Positions 1-12,193 of a stretch of DNA of 64,000 nt are shown one piece after another. This DNA is from Plantago ovata (lineage: Eukaryota; Streptophyta; Magnoliopsida; Lamiales; Plantaginaceae). Numbering within the stretch: the stretch's first letter is position 1; every line of letters begins with the position of its first letter. Made by a program: the position numbers and the translations under genes. The notes under the pieces were generated by a model that was not told the origin of the DNA, ran no database searches, and was given only the letters and a program-made list of their open reading frames with translations. The stretch lies in contig CM051457.1 in assembly GCA_028274465.1 (NCBI GenBank), positions 73,134,496 to 73,198,495 of the forward strand. Direction: 5' to 3'.

Positions 1-653
1 TAGGTTATAAACAAAGGATCACACAACGTCACACTACCTCCTTCCTAGGCATTTAGCAATCTCAAAGAATGGTGAAGACTTGTTGCCTCTTAGGTACATA
101 ATTACTCGGGAAAACAACCATAAGACCCTAACATGCATCATCCTATTATAAAGGCCTTCGTGAACCGCAGTAGAGAAAACACCACTAAGTGATGTCGAGA
201 CTACCATGCTTAACTAAGTGCAATACATAAATGTGAAAAGCCAAGCGAGAAAAACCTCAAACAAATTCATAGAGATGAAGCATATGATTAATGGCATAGC
301 TAGTTGATCTACCCAATAAAAAAGGTCAAAAAATTCGGCAATAGACTCCATATAAAACATGCAAAACTATCCTAGGAAAGCAGTAAATGTGCAAATGCAA
401 AAAAATTTCACGAGCTTTTCATAAGCAAGATAAGTATAGAGATAACCGGCGATAACCTTATCCCCAAACCTGAACGTCGTCGCTCGTCCCGAACGTCGAA
501 AGTGGATCCAAGGTGAGAGCTAATGCTTGTATAAGTTACTCAATCAAACTCGTGAGAAAACAAATCACACTAACCTTCAGCGGAGGTGGTAAGGGTAAGC
601 GCAAGGTGATCAACCTCCCTTTGATTACTAGATATCTCGAAGTACGGCTTCAC
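1..653 (-). other. Noncoding 3' region of element A
   Basis: This runs between the integrase stop and the 3' LTR outside the window. It matches the inverse of the C and E 3' regions (about 20480-20790 and 31920-32235) and is collinear with D (about 24480-25080). The first seven bases are the edge of the GAATAGGTT hairpin seen in C, D and E. I see no convincing gene here; the small plus-strand ORF overlapping the integrase end is a shadow. Confidence 0.75.
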
Positions 654-2333
654 TCATTGGCCATTCACCTTGAAGGTATTTCCCGTTTTTGGATCGAAGA
701 GTTTAACAGCTCCATGGGGAGCAACTTCGAGAATTTCGTACGGTCCATCCCAACGAGTACGGAGCTTTCCAGGAAAAAGTCGAAGGCGAGAGTTAAACAC
801 CAAAGCTTTTTGTCCAGGAATCAATTCCTTTCGTACTATACCACGATCATGATACTTCTTAGTACGTTCCTTGTAGATCTTGACATTTTCATAAGCACCT
901 AGTCGTAATTCCTCAAGCTCATCTAATTGCAACAATCGTTCCTCGCCAGCCTTTCCCATATCAAGATTGAGTGTTTTAATGGCCCAATATGCCTTGTGTT
1001 CTAGTTCTACGGGAAGATGACATGCTTTTCCATACACAAGTCTGTACGGAGTGGTCCCGATCACCGTCTTGTAGCTAGTCATGTATGCCCAAAGTGCATC
1101 ATTCAATTTTCCTGCCCAATCCTTCCTACTTGGCTTCACTACTCGCTCTAGGATCTTCTTGATTTGACGGTTGCTGACTTCGACTTGCCCCGATGTCTGT
1201 GGGTGATAAGGCGTAGCGACACTATGGTGGACACTGTATCTCTTAAGAAGGGAGGCAAACGTTCTATTGACGAAGTGGGACCCTCCGTCGCTAATGATTG
1301 TCCTAGGGCACCCAAATCTCGAGAATATCACTTCCTTCAAGAACTTCATAACCACTGCTCCGTCATTCGTTTTTGTAGGAATTTCCTCTACCCATTTAGT
1401 CACATAGTCCACTGCAACAAGAATGTATTCATAGCCTCCACTGTTTGGAAATGGTCCCATAAAATCAATGCCCCATACATCGAAAGGTTCTACTACTAGA
1501 TTCCCTTGAAGGGGCATTTCATCTTTCTTGCCAATTCCACCACCTCGTTGACATGGGTCACCATTCTTCACAAAACTTCGAGCATCCTTGTATATTGTCG
1601 GCCAGAAAAATCCTGCCTGTAGTACCTTGCGCGCTGTCTTTAATCCACTGTAGTGCCCCCCACAGTTAAGCTCATGGCAATGGCTCAGTATACTTTGTTG
1701 CTCTTCTTGTGGCACGCATCTCCTTAGAATCCCATCAGCTCCTTCCTTGAATAGATTTGGATCATCCCATATGTAAGTCCTGCATTGCTTGGCAAGAGCT
1801 CTTTTGTCTGAAGCTGAAAAGTTAGTGGGGCAAACATTCATAGCCAAATAGTTTACAATATCTGCATACCATGGCTCCTCATTAGCCTTCATTAGATGCT
1901 CATCGGGGAGATCTTCATTAATGGGTATCGGATCAGCAGGTATATTAGGTATTCTAGATAAATGATCTGCTACCAAATTCTCCCTACCAGCTCTATCTAC
2001 TATAGTCAAATCAAAATCTTGCAGTAAAAGGACCCAACGGATTAATCTAGGCTTAGAATCTTGCTTAGCTATCAAATGTCTCAAAGCAGCATGATCAGTA
2101 TGGACATTCACAGGATGACCAATTAAATAAGACCTAAACTTTTGTAAAGCAAAGACAACAGCTAAAAATTCCTTTTCAGTTGTTGTATAATTAACCTGCA
2201 CGGAGTCTAGAGTCTTACTAACATAATAAATCACACGATACTGCTTATCAACTTTTTGGCACAAAACAGCACCCATAGCAAAATTCGAAGCATCACACAT
2301 AATTTCGAAAGGAAGATTCCAGTCAGGCGGCAC
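654..2333 (-). pseudogene. Element A RNase H and integrase
   Basis: An open stretch of 559 codons covers the pol C-terminus. RNase H comes first (MCDAS, TTTEKE and VHTDHAALR supply the acidic residues; ends near ADHLSRIP). Integrase follows, with an HHCC-like zinc finger in which the usual first cysteine is glycine ([10 protein letters not shown]). The catalytic core has all three DDE acids ([30 protein letters not shown]), and a C-terminal WDGPYEI segment matches the GPY/F module. The stop at 654 is natural for the family. The part looks translatable but depends on an upstream frame that is broken twice. Confidence 0.87.
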
Positions 2334-2857
2334 AACAATGGGGGCAGAAACAAGCTTTTCCTAGTATTAAAAGCAACTAGGCATTCATTAGATAAATGGA
2401 AAACCACATCCTTAGCAAGCAAGCTACTTAAAGGTTTAGCAATTTTCGAAAAATCTTTAATAAACCTCCTATGAAATCCTACATGGCCATGAAAAGATTG
2501 CAATTCTTTCAGACAAGTAGGCGGGGGAAGTTTTTCAATGATTTCTATCTTAGCCTTGTCTACTTCGATACCTCTTTCAGAAACTACATGTCCTAGAACA
2601 ATGCCTTCTCTAACCATATAATGACTCTTCTCCCAGCTTAAGGTCAAGTTGCATTCAATACACCTTTTTAAAACTAGATCTAATCTTTGGACTATGCAAT
2701 GCTCCCGCCAAAATGGCATCCTCTTATAGGCAAATGTTCCGAATGGGCAATTGAATGTCGTTTTCTCCTGATCCTCCGGTGCAATTGAAATCTGGTAGAA
2801 ACCTGATAAACCATCAAGAAAACAATAGAACTTCCGCCCCGCAAGGCGATTTAGCAT
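2231..2857 (-). pseudogene. Element A reverse transcriptase, internal part with YMDD region deleted
   Basis: This continues RT one frame away from the upstream ORF. FLDGLSGFYQI, PEDQEKTTF and the PFGTFAYKRMPF segment are clear palm-domain motifs. In related RTs that segment continues into about 55-60 residues holding F/YMDD. Here it jumps straight to the LVLKRC...LSWEKSHYMV segment. The thumb-proximal part (GIVLGH, GIEVDKAKI, FHRRFIKDFSKIA) follows. The deletion removes two catalytic aspartates, so no active enzyme is possible. A second frameshift near 2231-2333 separates this part from RNase H. Confidence 0.85.
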
Positions 2858-5589
2858 GTCATCAATAAATGGTAAAGGGAAGTGGTCTTTTTAGTGGCGG
2901 CATTTAATCTTCTGTAGTCAATGCACATCCGCCATCCAGTGGTCTTTCTAACCGGTACCAATTCTCCCTTCTCATTCTCTTCCACCGTGACTCCTGATTT
3001 CTTAGGAACTACATGTACTGGGCTCACCCATCGACTATCTGGAATGGGGTAAATCATATCAGCATCTAGCAACTTGATCACTTCCTTTTTTACCACCTCT
3101 TGCATTGCTGGATTTATCCTTCTCTGAGGTTGCCTAACAGGTTTGGCATCTTGTTCTAGAGTGATGTTGTGCACGCATCTTGTAGGGCTAATTCCCTTGA
3201 TATCGCTGATCCCCCATCCTATAGCTGCGGAATTTTCCTTCAATACCTCGATCAGCTTACTTTCTTCATTGTTGGAGAGATGTGATGATACAATCACGGG
3301 CTTCTTCTGATTTTCTCCCAAGTACACATATTTGAGGTGCTCAGGAAGAGGTTTTAATTCTAAGCTGGGTTCTTCAGGAAACCCACTTTCTTCTTCTTCT
3401 TCCTCTAAAGGTTCAAGTACCTCTTCTCCTGCTGGAATTTCTGGGGTGCTATCCATTATTTCGATTAGTTCCCTTGCTTCTTCGGTCATGTAGCATGTCT
3501 CAGCTTGCATTGTTAGTGCTTCCTCAAGTGGTTCGCGATTGCTATGGCTATGATGAAAATCGGGAATTACGGATTCGTAGCAATCGACAAATTTTAACTC
3601 CTCCGCAACTTTCTTATCTCTGATGCTACATCCTACCAACTCAATCTTTTCGCCCATTACCTCCATGGTTATCTTCTTGCCCTTAAGTTCAAGGCATGTA
3701 TTGGTAGTTGCCATGAACGGTCTCCCAAATAGTACTATGTGCTCACGGATATGGCTCTTTCCCTCGTCCGCGGATTTCATTACCACAAAATCAGCTGGGA
3801 TTATCAATTTGTCCACTTTCACAAGGATGTCTTCTATTATCCCGACTGGCCTCTTCACACTTTCGTCCGCCATTTGGACCACCAAATCAGTTGGTGTTAA
3901 TTCTCCGAGTTCCAGGGCCTTGTATACCGAATACGGCATTAAGTTAATGCTAGCTCCTAAGTCAAGCATTGCCTGCGTAGTTCGTCCAATCCCTATGGCT
4001 ATGTCGATGATGAAGCTGCCAGGATCCTTTTTCTTTATTGGCAATCCGGCAATTGAATTGACCGTTTCAACCCCATTCACTTCCTTTCCCGAAGTAATCC
4101 TTTTGTTTTTGATCTCACGAAAGAATTTCGTATAAGCTGGAATATTCTGGATCAACTCTAAAAGTGGCACATTGACCTCCACCTTTGACAGTCTCTGGAA
4201 TAGGGGTGAATCTTGAATATCCTTTTTGACTGGTTTGATCCGATTCGGGTATGGCACATGTGGCTTCGGAGGCACATATGGATTGGAAGATTTGTGGAGT
4301 CCTCCTGGCAAACTGGTTCCTTCCTCGGCTTCAACATCATCTATGTCTATCACAGATGGTTTGGGTTCATCATTCTTTCCTGGAACTTCTTGAGGTTCTT
4401 CTGGGCTTCCTCCAACCTCTTGTTCTGTACTTGCCCCTCTATTAATGCCCTCAGAATATTCCGTCCGCTTAGGGCGTACAAAGTTAGTAATTTTGGTCAT
4501 CTTGCCTCCTCGGAGCAGTAGATTCACCTCTTCGTACTCATTCTCCTCGGTAGCATCAGCTGGAGGCTGCTCGGAATCAGCTTCAGTTATCTCTTCGCCA
4601 GGACTAGGATTGTCCTGTTCCCTGGAGTCGGGAGGTGATTCGCTTGTCACCTTGGGTGGTTTGCTTACTACTTCCGGTGGGGCATCCTCGACTTCATTAC
4701 CACACCTTCCACACTTCAGTAGGCTAAGTTCTTTGATCAGTTGCTCAGTTACTTCGATCGCTTCAAAAGCCTTCTCGATGCGAAGATTATTCTCAACCTG
4801 CCCTGTGTGTGCTACTTTGAAAACACTCTCAATGGCTTTGATTCCTGCGTAAAATGCCAGTTCTTCCTCCTCACTGAGGTCTTCGTCCTCAGAATAGCTG
4901 TCGTATACCTCCTCAGTTTCGTTTTGATTTGAGTATATGTTGGCGACTTCATTCGACATGATTTTCTCGGACTGTGCAGATCCATTGGCGTACGTTTGAA
5001 AGACCTTCACTGCCTCTTCAACTGTACATTCTTCCAAACCTCCACATATCCCATCTATTTGAAGCCTAACTTCATCTCGTAGTCCTCCAACAAAAAACCA
5101 AATCAACTCTCCATCGTCGAAACGGTGGTGGGGGCACTCACGTTTATACAGCTCAAAAAGTTCATAGGTGTCACAGAACCGCTCGTATTCTCCTTGCTTG
5201 AAGTATTCGATCCGATTCCGTAGTGAAATTGTCTCATGGTAAGGTATGAAACGTGCCAAGAACTCCTCTACCACTTGGCTCCAGGTCTTAAGTGATCCTG
5301 GTGCTAACCTTGCTATCCATATCCTCGGTTCATATCCCAACGCAAAAGGAAATAATTTCCTACATAATTGATCCTCGGTAAACCCCTTTGCAGGAACCTT
5401 TGCTATCTCCTCTTCATAGGATCTGATGAAGCTTATTGGATTCATATCCTCTCCTTCTTCAAACCTTGGTATCCTTCTCACTATGGTGCTTGTTACCTCG
5501 TACCCTGATAACTCTTCTTCCAATTATATAGCTGACCCCCTCCTGACTTGCGAGAACGTTGGTGTCAAGCGGGCTTTTAAGGTCGTCAT
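2851..5589 (-). pseudogene. Element A gag-protease-RT (N-terminal RT), disrupted
   Basis: This encodes the capsid-like Gag, the aspartic protease and the start of reverse transcriptase. An ATG at 5589 is the likely start. An in-frame TAA follows at 5524-5526, after which 890 codons stay open. Gag (roughly residues 30-200 of the open part) has the retrotransposon-gag pattern FALGYEPRIW and W-x-Q-V-x-x-F. The protease active-site segment DLGASINLMP lies near residue 520 (about 3950). RT begins near residue 850 with the CIDYRRLN motif and is cut by a frameshift at 2851-2857. A partial cysteine motif (KCGRC) replaces a clear CCHC knuckle. The fused gag-pro-pol layout is usual for Athila. Confidence 0.87.
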
Positions 5590-5814
5590 ACCTGGAAATC
5601 TGTATCAGGAGTAACTCAAAACTAAAATTTAGCCTCGTTAGAAATTTCGAAAATCGAGAAAATTTCTGGATATCGAATACTACTAAAGCTAGGAAAGGAG
5701 TATTAGAAACAGACTAGGAAAGCAGAGAGAGATTAAAAAGGAAAACTAAAACTAAAAGAATTAGGAATCTAAAGCTGTAAATATAAACAAATTAAATAGA
5801 AAAAAGGAGTATGG

Positions 5815-5832
5815 TCCTCGGCAGCGGCGCCA
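5815..5832 (-). other. Primer-binding site of element A (tRNA-Asp type)
   Basis: The plus strand reads the 3' end of plant tRNA-Asp including CCA, with two mismatches to the version in D (34996-35013). Three bases separate it from the LTR. Confidence 0.82.
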
Positions 5833-5835
5833 ATT

Positions 5836-7111
5836 TGATGAACGGGAATTTGTCAGATTCTAATTCAGCAAATAAATTTGTTATTTAGCCAAAGGCAATC
5901 CACAACTACAACGAAAACCGTAGTATAGTAGTAGAATGACTCGAGTGTCGTTCTCTCAGGACTATACTAGCTTTATCAAATCTAATTAAGAATATAAAAC
6001 AGCAGATAGAAAGCAATAGGGGTTTTCAAGCAGGTAATGGAGATTGGTGATAGTATGGTCCTTCTTAACATAATGGGTCGATAATCATGCATAAATTCCT
6101 CGGTCTTGCATAGAGATCTTTGAATCAATCTTGTGTCCTTGTTGAAAATATTAAGCACTACGAAGATAGTATGGGTCTGACTCATCAACAATTAACGTCC
6201 TAATGTGTTCCGTAATTATTCAACACTACGAAGATAATTGGTCTGATTGGTTGACAAGTGTCCAAGTGTGCATAATAATCAATACAACATACGAGAATTT
6301 TGGTTGCAACTGATCAACGAAATAAAGCAATGACACGGAGTATAATGCGCGATATAGCCATTAGCATGATTATCTTCCCTCGCTAAGAATTCACATACTA
6401 CCATCAACGATAAGTTTAGCTACTCATAATAGGCATGCAATCAATGGCAATCATAGAAGAAAACATATTGAAAGAAGAATAAAATAAGTAGATAAAAACT
6501 GTAAGATACAAAGTTACCGAAGGTTGTCAATCTCCGGATGATTGCGATCCTACGCGCTCCAATCTGCTATGAAAAAGTATCCCCTAAGCTACGGAACTCC
6601 CAGGACAGGCCCCGGGAAGTTCCTCCCTAAAACTATAGAGAGAGGTGAGAAAGTAGGCTTGGAAAGATATGATTTTCGAAGAGAAAACTCGCAACTATAT
6701 ATAGGCCCGAAATTCTTCTGGGGCGGTTCGCCCGAGTGCTGGGGCGGTTCGCCCCCTAGTATTTCGCGGATTTTCTGCGTTTTTCGACGCGGATTTGGAT
6801 TTCTTCACCTTTTCGGACTCAGTTTCAGACTTCTAATGGCCTTCTAACCTCCAGATTCGACCCCTAGACTCCAAATCCTATCTGGAAACCTTCAGATACT
6901 CCAAATAGGCTTCTGGAACACCAATTCCTTGTAGACTTCAATATAATTGCCCGTAAATCTCCGAATTTCAACCAAAACCTGTAAAATAAAATCTAATGGG
7001 AAACGTGACACTATTGTAATAAAATGTACTAAAACATAGCTAAATTAACATAGAGGATAGCTAAAATAGGTGAAAAAGACTCGAATGAAAGTGTAAAATA
7101 CACATTCATCA
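5836..7111 (-). repeat. 5' LTR of element A (1276 bp)
   Basis: In element orientation it starts TGATGAATGTG at 7111 and ends GTTCATCA at 5836, three bases before the PBS. A TATA box (TATATATA, 6696-6703, minus) follows two near-palindromes with GGGCG/CGCCC arms around GTT at 6721-6733 and 6741-6755. Other LTRs of the family in this window start at 21729, 26106, 33159 and, inverted, 23568 and 46261. Confidence 0.9.
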
Positions 7112-7979
7112 CTTCGTCTGCCTTTGGTTGAAATGTTCTTAGGTATTCTTTACCATTATTAAGAACGAAACACTTGCAACCAAATACTCTTAGATGAATG
7201 ATGTTAGGAGGTCTTCCAACAAACAATTCATAAGGAGTTTTGTTGTATTCCTTAGTAATCAAACATCTGTTTTGAGTATAACAGGCGGTATTAATCGCTT
7301 CAACCCAATAAGCCTCACTTATTTCAGTGTCAGCAAGCATTGTTCTTGCGGCTTCTTTCAGGGTACGATTCTTCCGTTTAGCAACACCATTTTGCTGTGG
7401 TGTTCTTACTGAGGATAACTGATGTTGTATACCTTTGGAGGTACAATATTCAGTTATGTACTGGTTTACAAGCTCAGTACCATGGTCTGTCCTTATGACT
7501 TTTACCTTGTCATTTTTTATGACTTCAAGCTTATTCAACAAGTTAGGTATTTCAGTCTTAGTTTCAGATTTGTGCTTGATGAATACTACCCAAGTGAATC
7601 TTGAATAGTCATCTACCACGACTAGACCATACTTCTTACCAGCATAGCTTGTTGAAGAAGATTCAAACAAGTCCATGTGCAAGAGTTGTAAAGGTTTTGT
7701 AGTTGACGGTACTGCCTTGTTCTTGAAAGAAGATTTGGTTTGCTTTCCTTGCTGACATGCATTGCAAACACCATCCTTCTTAAAAGTAACCCTAGGTAAC
7801 CCAACTACATGTGCCTTTTTAGACAGCTTATTTAGCGTCTTGAAGTTTAGATGACTTGTTCGTTTATGCCATAACCATGCTTTTTCGGCAAGGCAATCGT
7901 GATCTGAGACAAGGCTTTTTTCAATGTTTGCTGAAGACCAATCAACAGTGTACAAGCCTCCTGATCTTCTTGCAATCAT
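7112..7979 (-). pseudogene. S1 integrase (N-terminus and DDE core), cut by element A
   Basis: This is copia integrase. The N-terminal zinc finger HxxxxH/CxxC is visible as WHKRTSHLNFKTL and VCNACQQGK. The catalytic core shows D in LLHMDLFES, D in IRTDHGTEL and E within the usual NGVAERKNRT segment, here changed to NGVAKRKNRT, so the third catalytic acid is replaced by lysine. The frame ends at the LTR of element A; the last residues after KADE in the open frame come from that LTR. It would normally join protease upstream and RT downstream in one polyprotein. Confidence 0.86.
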
Positions 7980-7988
7980 TATTACCTT

Positions 7989-8275
7989 TTAAGTCTCAAA
8001 ATCTATAAGTTTACATTCATCAGTTTTAATTTCGATGAAGTATCCTTTGTCAGCAAACTGACTCATGCTGAAAAGGTTAAACTTAAGATTTTTGACATAA
8101 AGAACTCCAGTGATGGTTATGCATCCTAACTTCACATCACCATAGCCTTTTGTAGAATCGGAGCCTCCACAAGCAAACCTTATTGTTGGACCTTTAGACC
8201 ACCGTCTATAGTTTATAAGGTTATTCTTGTTGCCCGTCATGTGCTTTCCACAATCACTATCAAAGTGTTAGATTG
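7989..8275 (-). pseudogene. S1 aspartic protease relic
   Basis: Minus-strand translation gives the copia protease core: HMTGNKNNLINY, a glycine-rich strand and VLYVKNLKFNLFSMSQ leading toward integrase. The catalytic triplet is normally DSG or DTG followed by C and H. Here it reads DSD-C-G-K-H-M, so glycine is replaced by aspartate, and a TAA lies three codons upstream. It is separated from gag (8324) and integrase (7979) by stops. Inactive relic. Confidence 0.72.
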
Positions 8276-8323
8276 CATCGTTTGTCTCCGTGGCTGAAGT
8301 CTGCACAATGAAGAGCAAACAAG

Positions 8324-10748
8324 TTAATTATCCAATGATGGATATCCATTAACATGTTCAAGAATGCGTCCAGTGGAAACCCAAGTCTTAAGTTTTTCAA
8401 CTTTGACTTGTTTTCTACTTGCTGAGGAACTAGGAGGTTTTGAGCTGAAAGACTTTTGACTCGTGCTGGTCAAATCCACTTTCTGATGTGGTGTCTTGCT
8501 CTGTTGACCTTTTTGCTGAACATACTTTTCAGTAAGTTCTTTTCTAGCAAGGTTCCTTCTAGTCCTAGCATTGGGAGTCTTTTCAGAACTCTTAGGCTTG
8601 ATTTTCTTCATCTCTTTGAAGTATCTTTGCTGACTTTGCTTATACTCATGAAAGAGTTGACTTTGCTTGGTTTTGAAACCTAGTCCACTTTTCGGAGAAT
8701 GCCGAGCTTTAGCTTCAGCAACCTTACTTGATTCAGGTTTGTCAGCAAAGGACTTCTGATTACTTTTAGTAATCTTGCATTTAGTCTTAACAACTTGCTT
8801 TTCAACAACTTGTTTGGCGGAATGCTTCACAACATTCTTCTTCTTTCCAGTTTGCTTCTCAGCAACCTGTTTTCCTTTTAAAGTCTTGTTACTTTGAGTA
8901 GCAACAGCGGGCTTTATGGTCATAGGTACTTGATTGCATGTTTCAGCAACCTTAGTTTGACCAATCTGATAGATTTCTGGTAGACTACTATCAGTAGCAC
9001 GTACAAAGGAGATAGGTGATTTATCTTTTCTCAAGATTTCTACGTTGTCACCTTCGTACGTTGCTCCTAAACCTTCTTTATGAGATGGATCTCTCAAATA
9101 AGAGTTTAGTTCAGTCAGCGTATTACTTGCTTCCACATAGGATTTGAAATTTATTTTCATCTTTTTCATTTCTTGGATTTCAGCAAGTAACTTTAGAATT
9201 GAGAACTGATATTCTTCCAATTCTAATGCCATTTGAGAATTTTTCTCTGCAGCCTCAGCAATCAACTTCTTAAGAAGCCTTATTTCAGCATCCTTTTCTT
9301 CTGTCTCTTTCTTCAGCAAGACGTACTTTTCAGTAGTCTGCTTGGTCAGAGTTTCAGCAAATTGTAGTTTCTCTTGCTGTTTGCTGAGAGTTTTCTCAAA
9401 TCTTTCGATTTCTCCTTGAATCTTGTCAAGGTCAATCTCGTCTTCACTTTCTGAGTCTGAGTCAGAGGTAGAGTTGTTTACCTGATCGGCCATGAGGCAG
9501 AATTCGTAGTTTGACACATCTGGATAAGCTTCCATAGCTATTCCACAAACTTCTTTGCCAATCTCCACGTCTAGAGTGGCTTCTTCATCGTCGGTGTCTG
9601 AACTTTCATCCTCACTGTCTTCGGAGCTAGTATCAATACACAATGCATCAATTTTTGCTTGAAGCTTCTTCTTTTCTTCAGCAATAAAAGCTCTTTTGAA
9701 CTTCTTCTTCTTTTCAGCAGATTTGCCTTTCAGCAAAGGGCAATTAGCTTTGAAGTGTCCAGGCTTTTTGCAGTAAAAACATAGATCATTTCCAACTGCT
9801 GGTTCTTCTGATGAAGTAGCTTGCTGAGCTTGCTTGTTCAGCGAGCTAGTCTCATTCTTGTACTTATGGTAATTGTTACCAAGATGCTTTTTCAGCTTCT
9901 CTTTTTCTTTTCGCCTTTCAAGTTCCTTACTGATGAATTTCTTCATGTTTTTAACAACTAAATCATTTTCATCAGCAGACTCTTTATCATTCTTCATTTT
10001 AGAAGATGACGGCTTTGCAGCAAGAGCAATGTTTTGCGATTTTTCAGCAAACACATTTTCTCTTTGCTTTGTCTCATAATTGACAGTAGCAAGATGAGAG
10101 AACAACTCTGTTGGTGTAATGTCTGGCATTCCTTGATTATAATAGAAATTCTGAGTGTGGGTCCATTCTTGATTCAGACTTCTGATGATAGTTTTGACTT
10201 TCTCAGAATCTGAGTAGAGGTTTCCAACACCCAAGGCTGCCATTTCACTAACAAGAGTTGTGAATCTGAAATCCAAGTCTTCCAGTGACTCGTTTGTACC
10301 TTGCTTAAAGTTTTGAAACTTTTTTTTTTAGTACTTCAAGTTTGTTTTCCTTGGTCTTGTCAGATCCAGCACAAAGATCTTGAACCATTTTCCAAGCCTC
10401 CTTTGCAGTCTTAGCACCCCACAGTTTGCACTGTATGGTATCCGGAGTTGATCGAATGATGATATTTCTTGCTTGGCCATCAAGACGGAATCTCTTAGCT
10501 TCGTCAGAAGTCCATTCTTCTCTTGGTTTTGGCACAACCGTATCTGATGGTTCGCCTAGGTTAGTTTCCTTTCCAGCTTCAGTGGTCTTGTGAGGGAAAC
10601 TCCATTCAATCTTAGTGATCTTGATAGGTCCATCATTAATGACAGTGACCATCTCATCACTAATGGACTCAAGATGTAGCATCATGTTGTTTCGCCATTT
10701 CTCGTAATTTTCCAGCTTCAGCAAGGGAGCATCTCCTAAAGACATCAT
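8324..10748 (-). pseudogene. S1 gag with CCHC zinc knuckle, frameshifted
   Basis: Gag starts at ATG 10748 (LENYEKWRNNMMLHL, the usual copia gag opening) and reads 147 codons. It shifts frame near 10320 in a run of T residues on the plus strand; the S2 copy has a mixed sequence there (about 14990-15003). The second frame (10276-8324, 650 codons) carries the VKTIIRSLNQEW segment and the zinc knuckle CFYCKKPGHFKANC (CX2CX4HX4C). A serine/aspartate-rich acidic stretch, a long charged coiled-coil-like segment and a basic tail follow. Length and coiled coil fit Sirevirus gag. Confidence 0.84.
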
Positions 10749-10843
10749 GTCAGCAAAGCACTACCAAACTGATAAAGTGAGACTGATTTACGGAAAGCAA
10801 CTAAGGGGATCTAGGTTCAGTGCTGAAGGTTAAAGAACCTCTT

Positions 10844-10855
10844 GCTCCGATACCA
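10844..10855 (-). other. S1 primer-binding site (initiator tRNA-Met)
   Basis: The plus strand is GCTCCGATACCA, one base from the tRNA-iMet 3' end GCTCTGATACCA, two bases from the LTR. Confidence 0.85.
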
Positions 10856-10857
10856 CT

Positions 10858-12193
10858 TGTTGGTCCCTTTAAACAACAAGAAAAGACTAGAGGGGGGGGG
10901 TGAATAGTCTTTTCAAACTTTCGTCGTTTCAAACTTTCTCAGCAAGTGCTTATTACTTTTCAGTAATGAGTTTGCTGATACTTAACTTTCTCAGCAAGCG
11001 TAAGTTACTTTACAGTAGCTTGGTTTGCTGATACTTAAATCAGAGAGCGGAAGTCTTTGATACAATAAGTGTTTTTTCAACAAGTAAAGGTTTCAGCAAG
11101 TGATGTGAGTGACTGTGTACAGACAGATATGAATTGCTGAAAGATAAGTACAGTAAGTAAATCACACAAACACTTTTATAGTGGTATCTGAGAGTGGCGT
11201 AATCTCTCAACTAATCCACTTCGTCCTTTCTAGGACTGAATCCACTAAGATATGATTGAGGTTCCTTACAATCTCCTATCTAGAGCGATTCAACAGAAAC
11301 CAAAGCACACTTGCTTTGTCTCCAACCTATTCTAGAGAACGTAACCTTGTTCTCCACCAAACTTGGTACTTTTAATCAACAAAACTATGCTCGATTAAGT
11401 TCCCCCTGAATATCACGCCTAAAAGGGTGTATTTTCAGTTAGAGAGTTTTGGGGTGAGATAACTTAATTATAACTTATTCAGTTACAACAAGTAATCTAA
11501 GAAACACAACTTTGAATACTTTGCAGTAAACAAGTTTGATTGTTTCTGGTGTCAAGACTTGTTCTTGTTCGAAAGAAAGAACACTTAACTAATTTCTTAG
11601 CCGAGTTTGTTCTACTTCTTCACAAGTAGCTTTTTCAAGCTTTAAGTCTTGGAACGGATCAATGGCAGATGTGGAGAGTTTGAAGGTATGTGAGTTTTAA
11701 GCACAAGTGAGAGTTTGATCACGTTTTTGACACACTTCATCTCTTCGCCAGATGACCTCTATTTATAGTTCAAGTAAGGAGCCGTTTGAATTTCAAATCC
11801 TAAGGCTTTTGTTCCTTAACATGTCACTGTCTTGCTTTTGTACTTTCAGCAGCGTCTTTGTTTGTCTTCTAGTCTTCATGTCCTTCGCGTGTAAGCTTTG
11901 CATTTAATGCGTATTTGAATAGAATTCAAACAGTAACATTGGAGCGCAAATTCAAGTACTTTCAGCAAGGGGTCACATATGTTCCATCAGCAAGTGGTTA
12001 GTCTCAGTTTCAGCAATCACAACCTACTCTGTCTTTCAGATTTTCACTTATGCAATGTTGTTGCTGAATTTTCCACTTTCTGAGCAACACGTGCCTTTGT
12101 AGATGCCAGTCTTCAGCAATCTTCTAGTCTTCAGATCTTCGAATTCTTCAAGTCTTCAGATCTTCAAAAGTCTTCAAGATTTTGAGCGGTTTC
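10858..12193 (-). repeat. S1 5' LTR, outer end missing (tandem LTR copy 1)
   Basis: It begins (plus strand) TGTTGGTCCCTTTAAAC next to the PBS. It lacks the last roughly 245 bp seen in the complete LTR at 60483-62045, stopping instead at GAGCGGTTTC. The next LTR copy starts at the following base. Confidence 0.85.

Larger units (their letters stand above)
1..7111 (-). mobile_element. Element A: Athila-like Ty3/gypsy retrotransposon, 3' end outside window
   Basis: Seen: in minus-strand order, a 5' LTR, a PBS resembling the tRNA-Asp 3' end, gag, protease, RT, RNase H, integrase and a noncoding 3' region that runs off the left edge. The protease motif DLGAS and the RT/RNase H wording (CIDYRRLN, MCDAS, TTTEKE) are those of the Athila lineage. 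The coding region has an in-frame stop, two frameshifts and loss of the RT active-site region, so the copy is inactive. Its LTR start directly abuts a Sirevirus integrase gene at 7112, showing that A inserted into element S1. The expected 3' LTR and second target duplication lie outside the window. Confidence 0.92.
7112..12193 (-). mobile_element. Element S1: Sirevirus-like Ty1/copia fragment
   Basis: Seen from right to left: a truncated 5' LTR (10858-12193), an initiator-tRNA-Met PBS, gag with a CCHC knuckle, a protease relic and the integrase core, cut at 7112 by insertion of A. RT and RNase H would lie beyond A, outside the window. The long gag with a coiled-coil/acidic C-terminus and the integrase wording (KNRTLKEAARTML, ACYTQNR, FGCKCFVL) match the Sirevirus lineage. 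A related 3' end with a G-rich PPT and a long extra ORF is present in S3. Confidence 0.82.

Noticed and set aside
513-902. Plus-strand ORFs opposite gag and pol of A (also 1164-1499, 3623-4135, 4445-4852)
   Set aside because: Shadows of the minus-strand integrase and gag-pro frames with no independent content.
6542-6847. 101-codon ORF across A's LTR
   Set aside because: Covers the TATA box and palindromes of the LTR; not conserved as a frame in other LTRs of the family.
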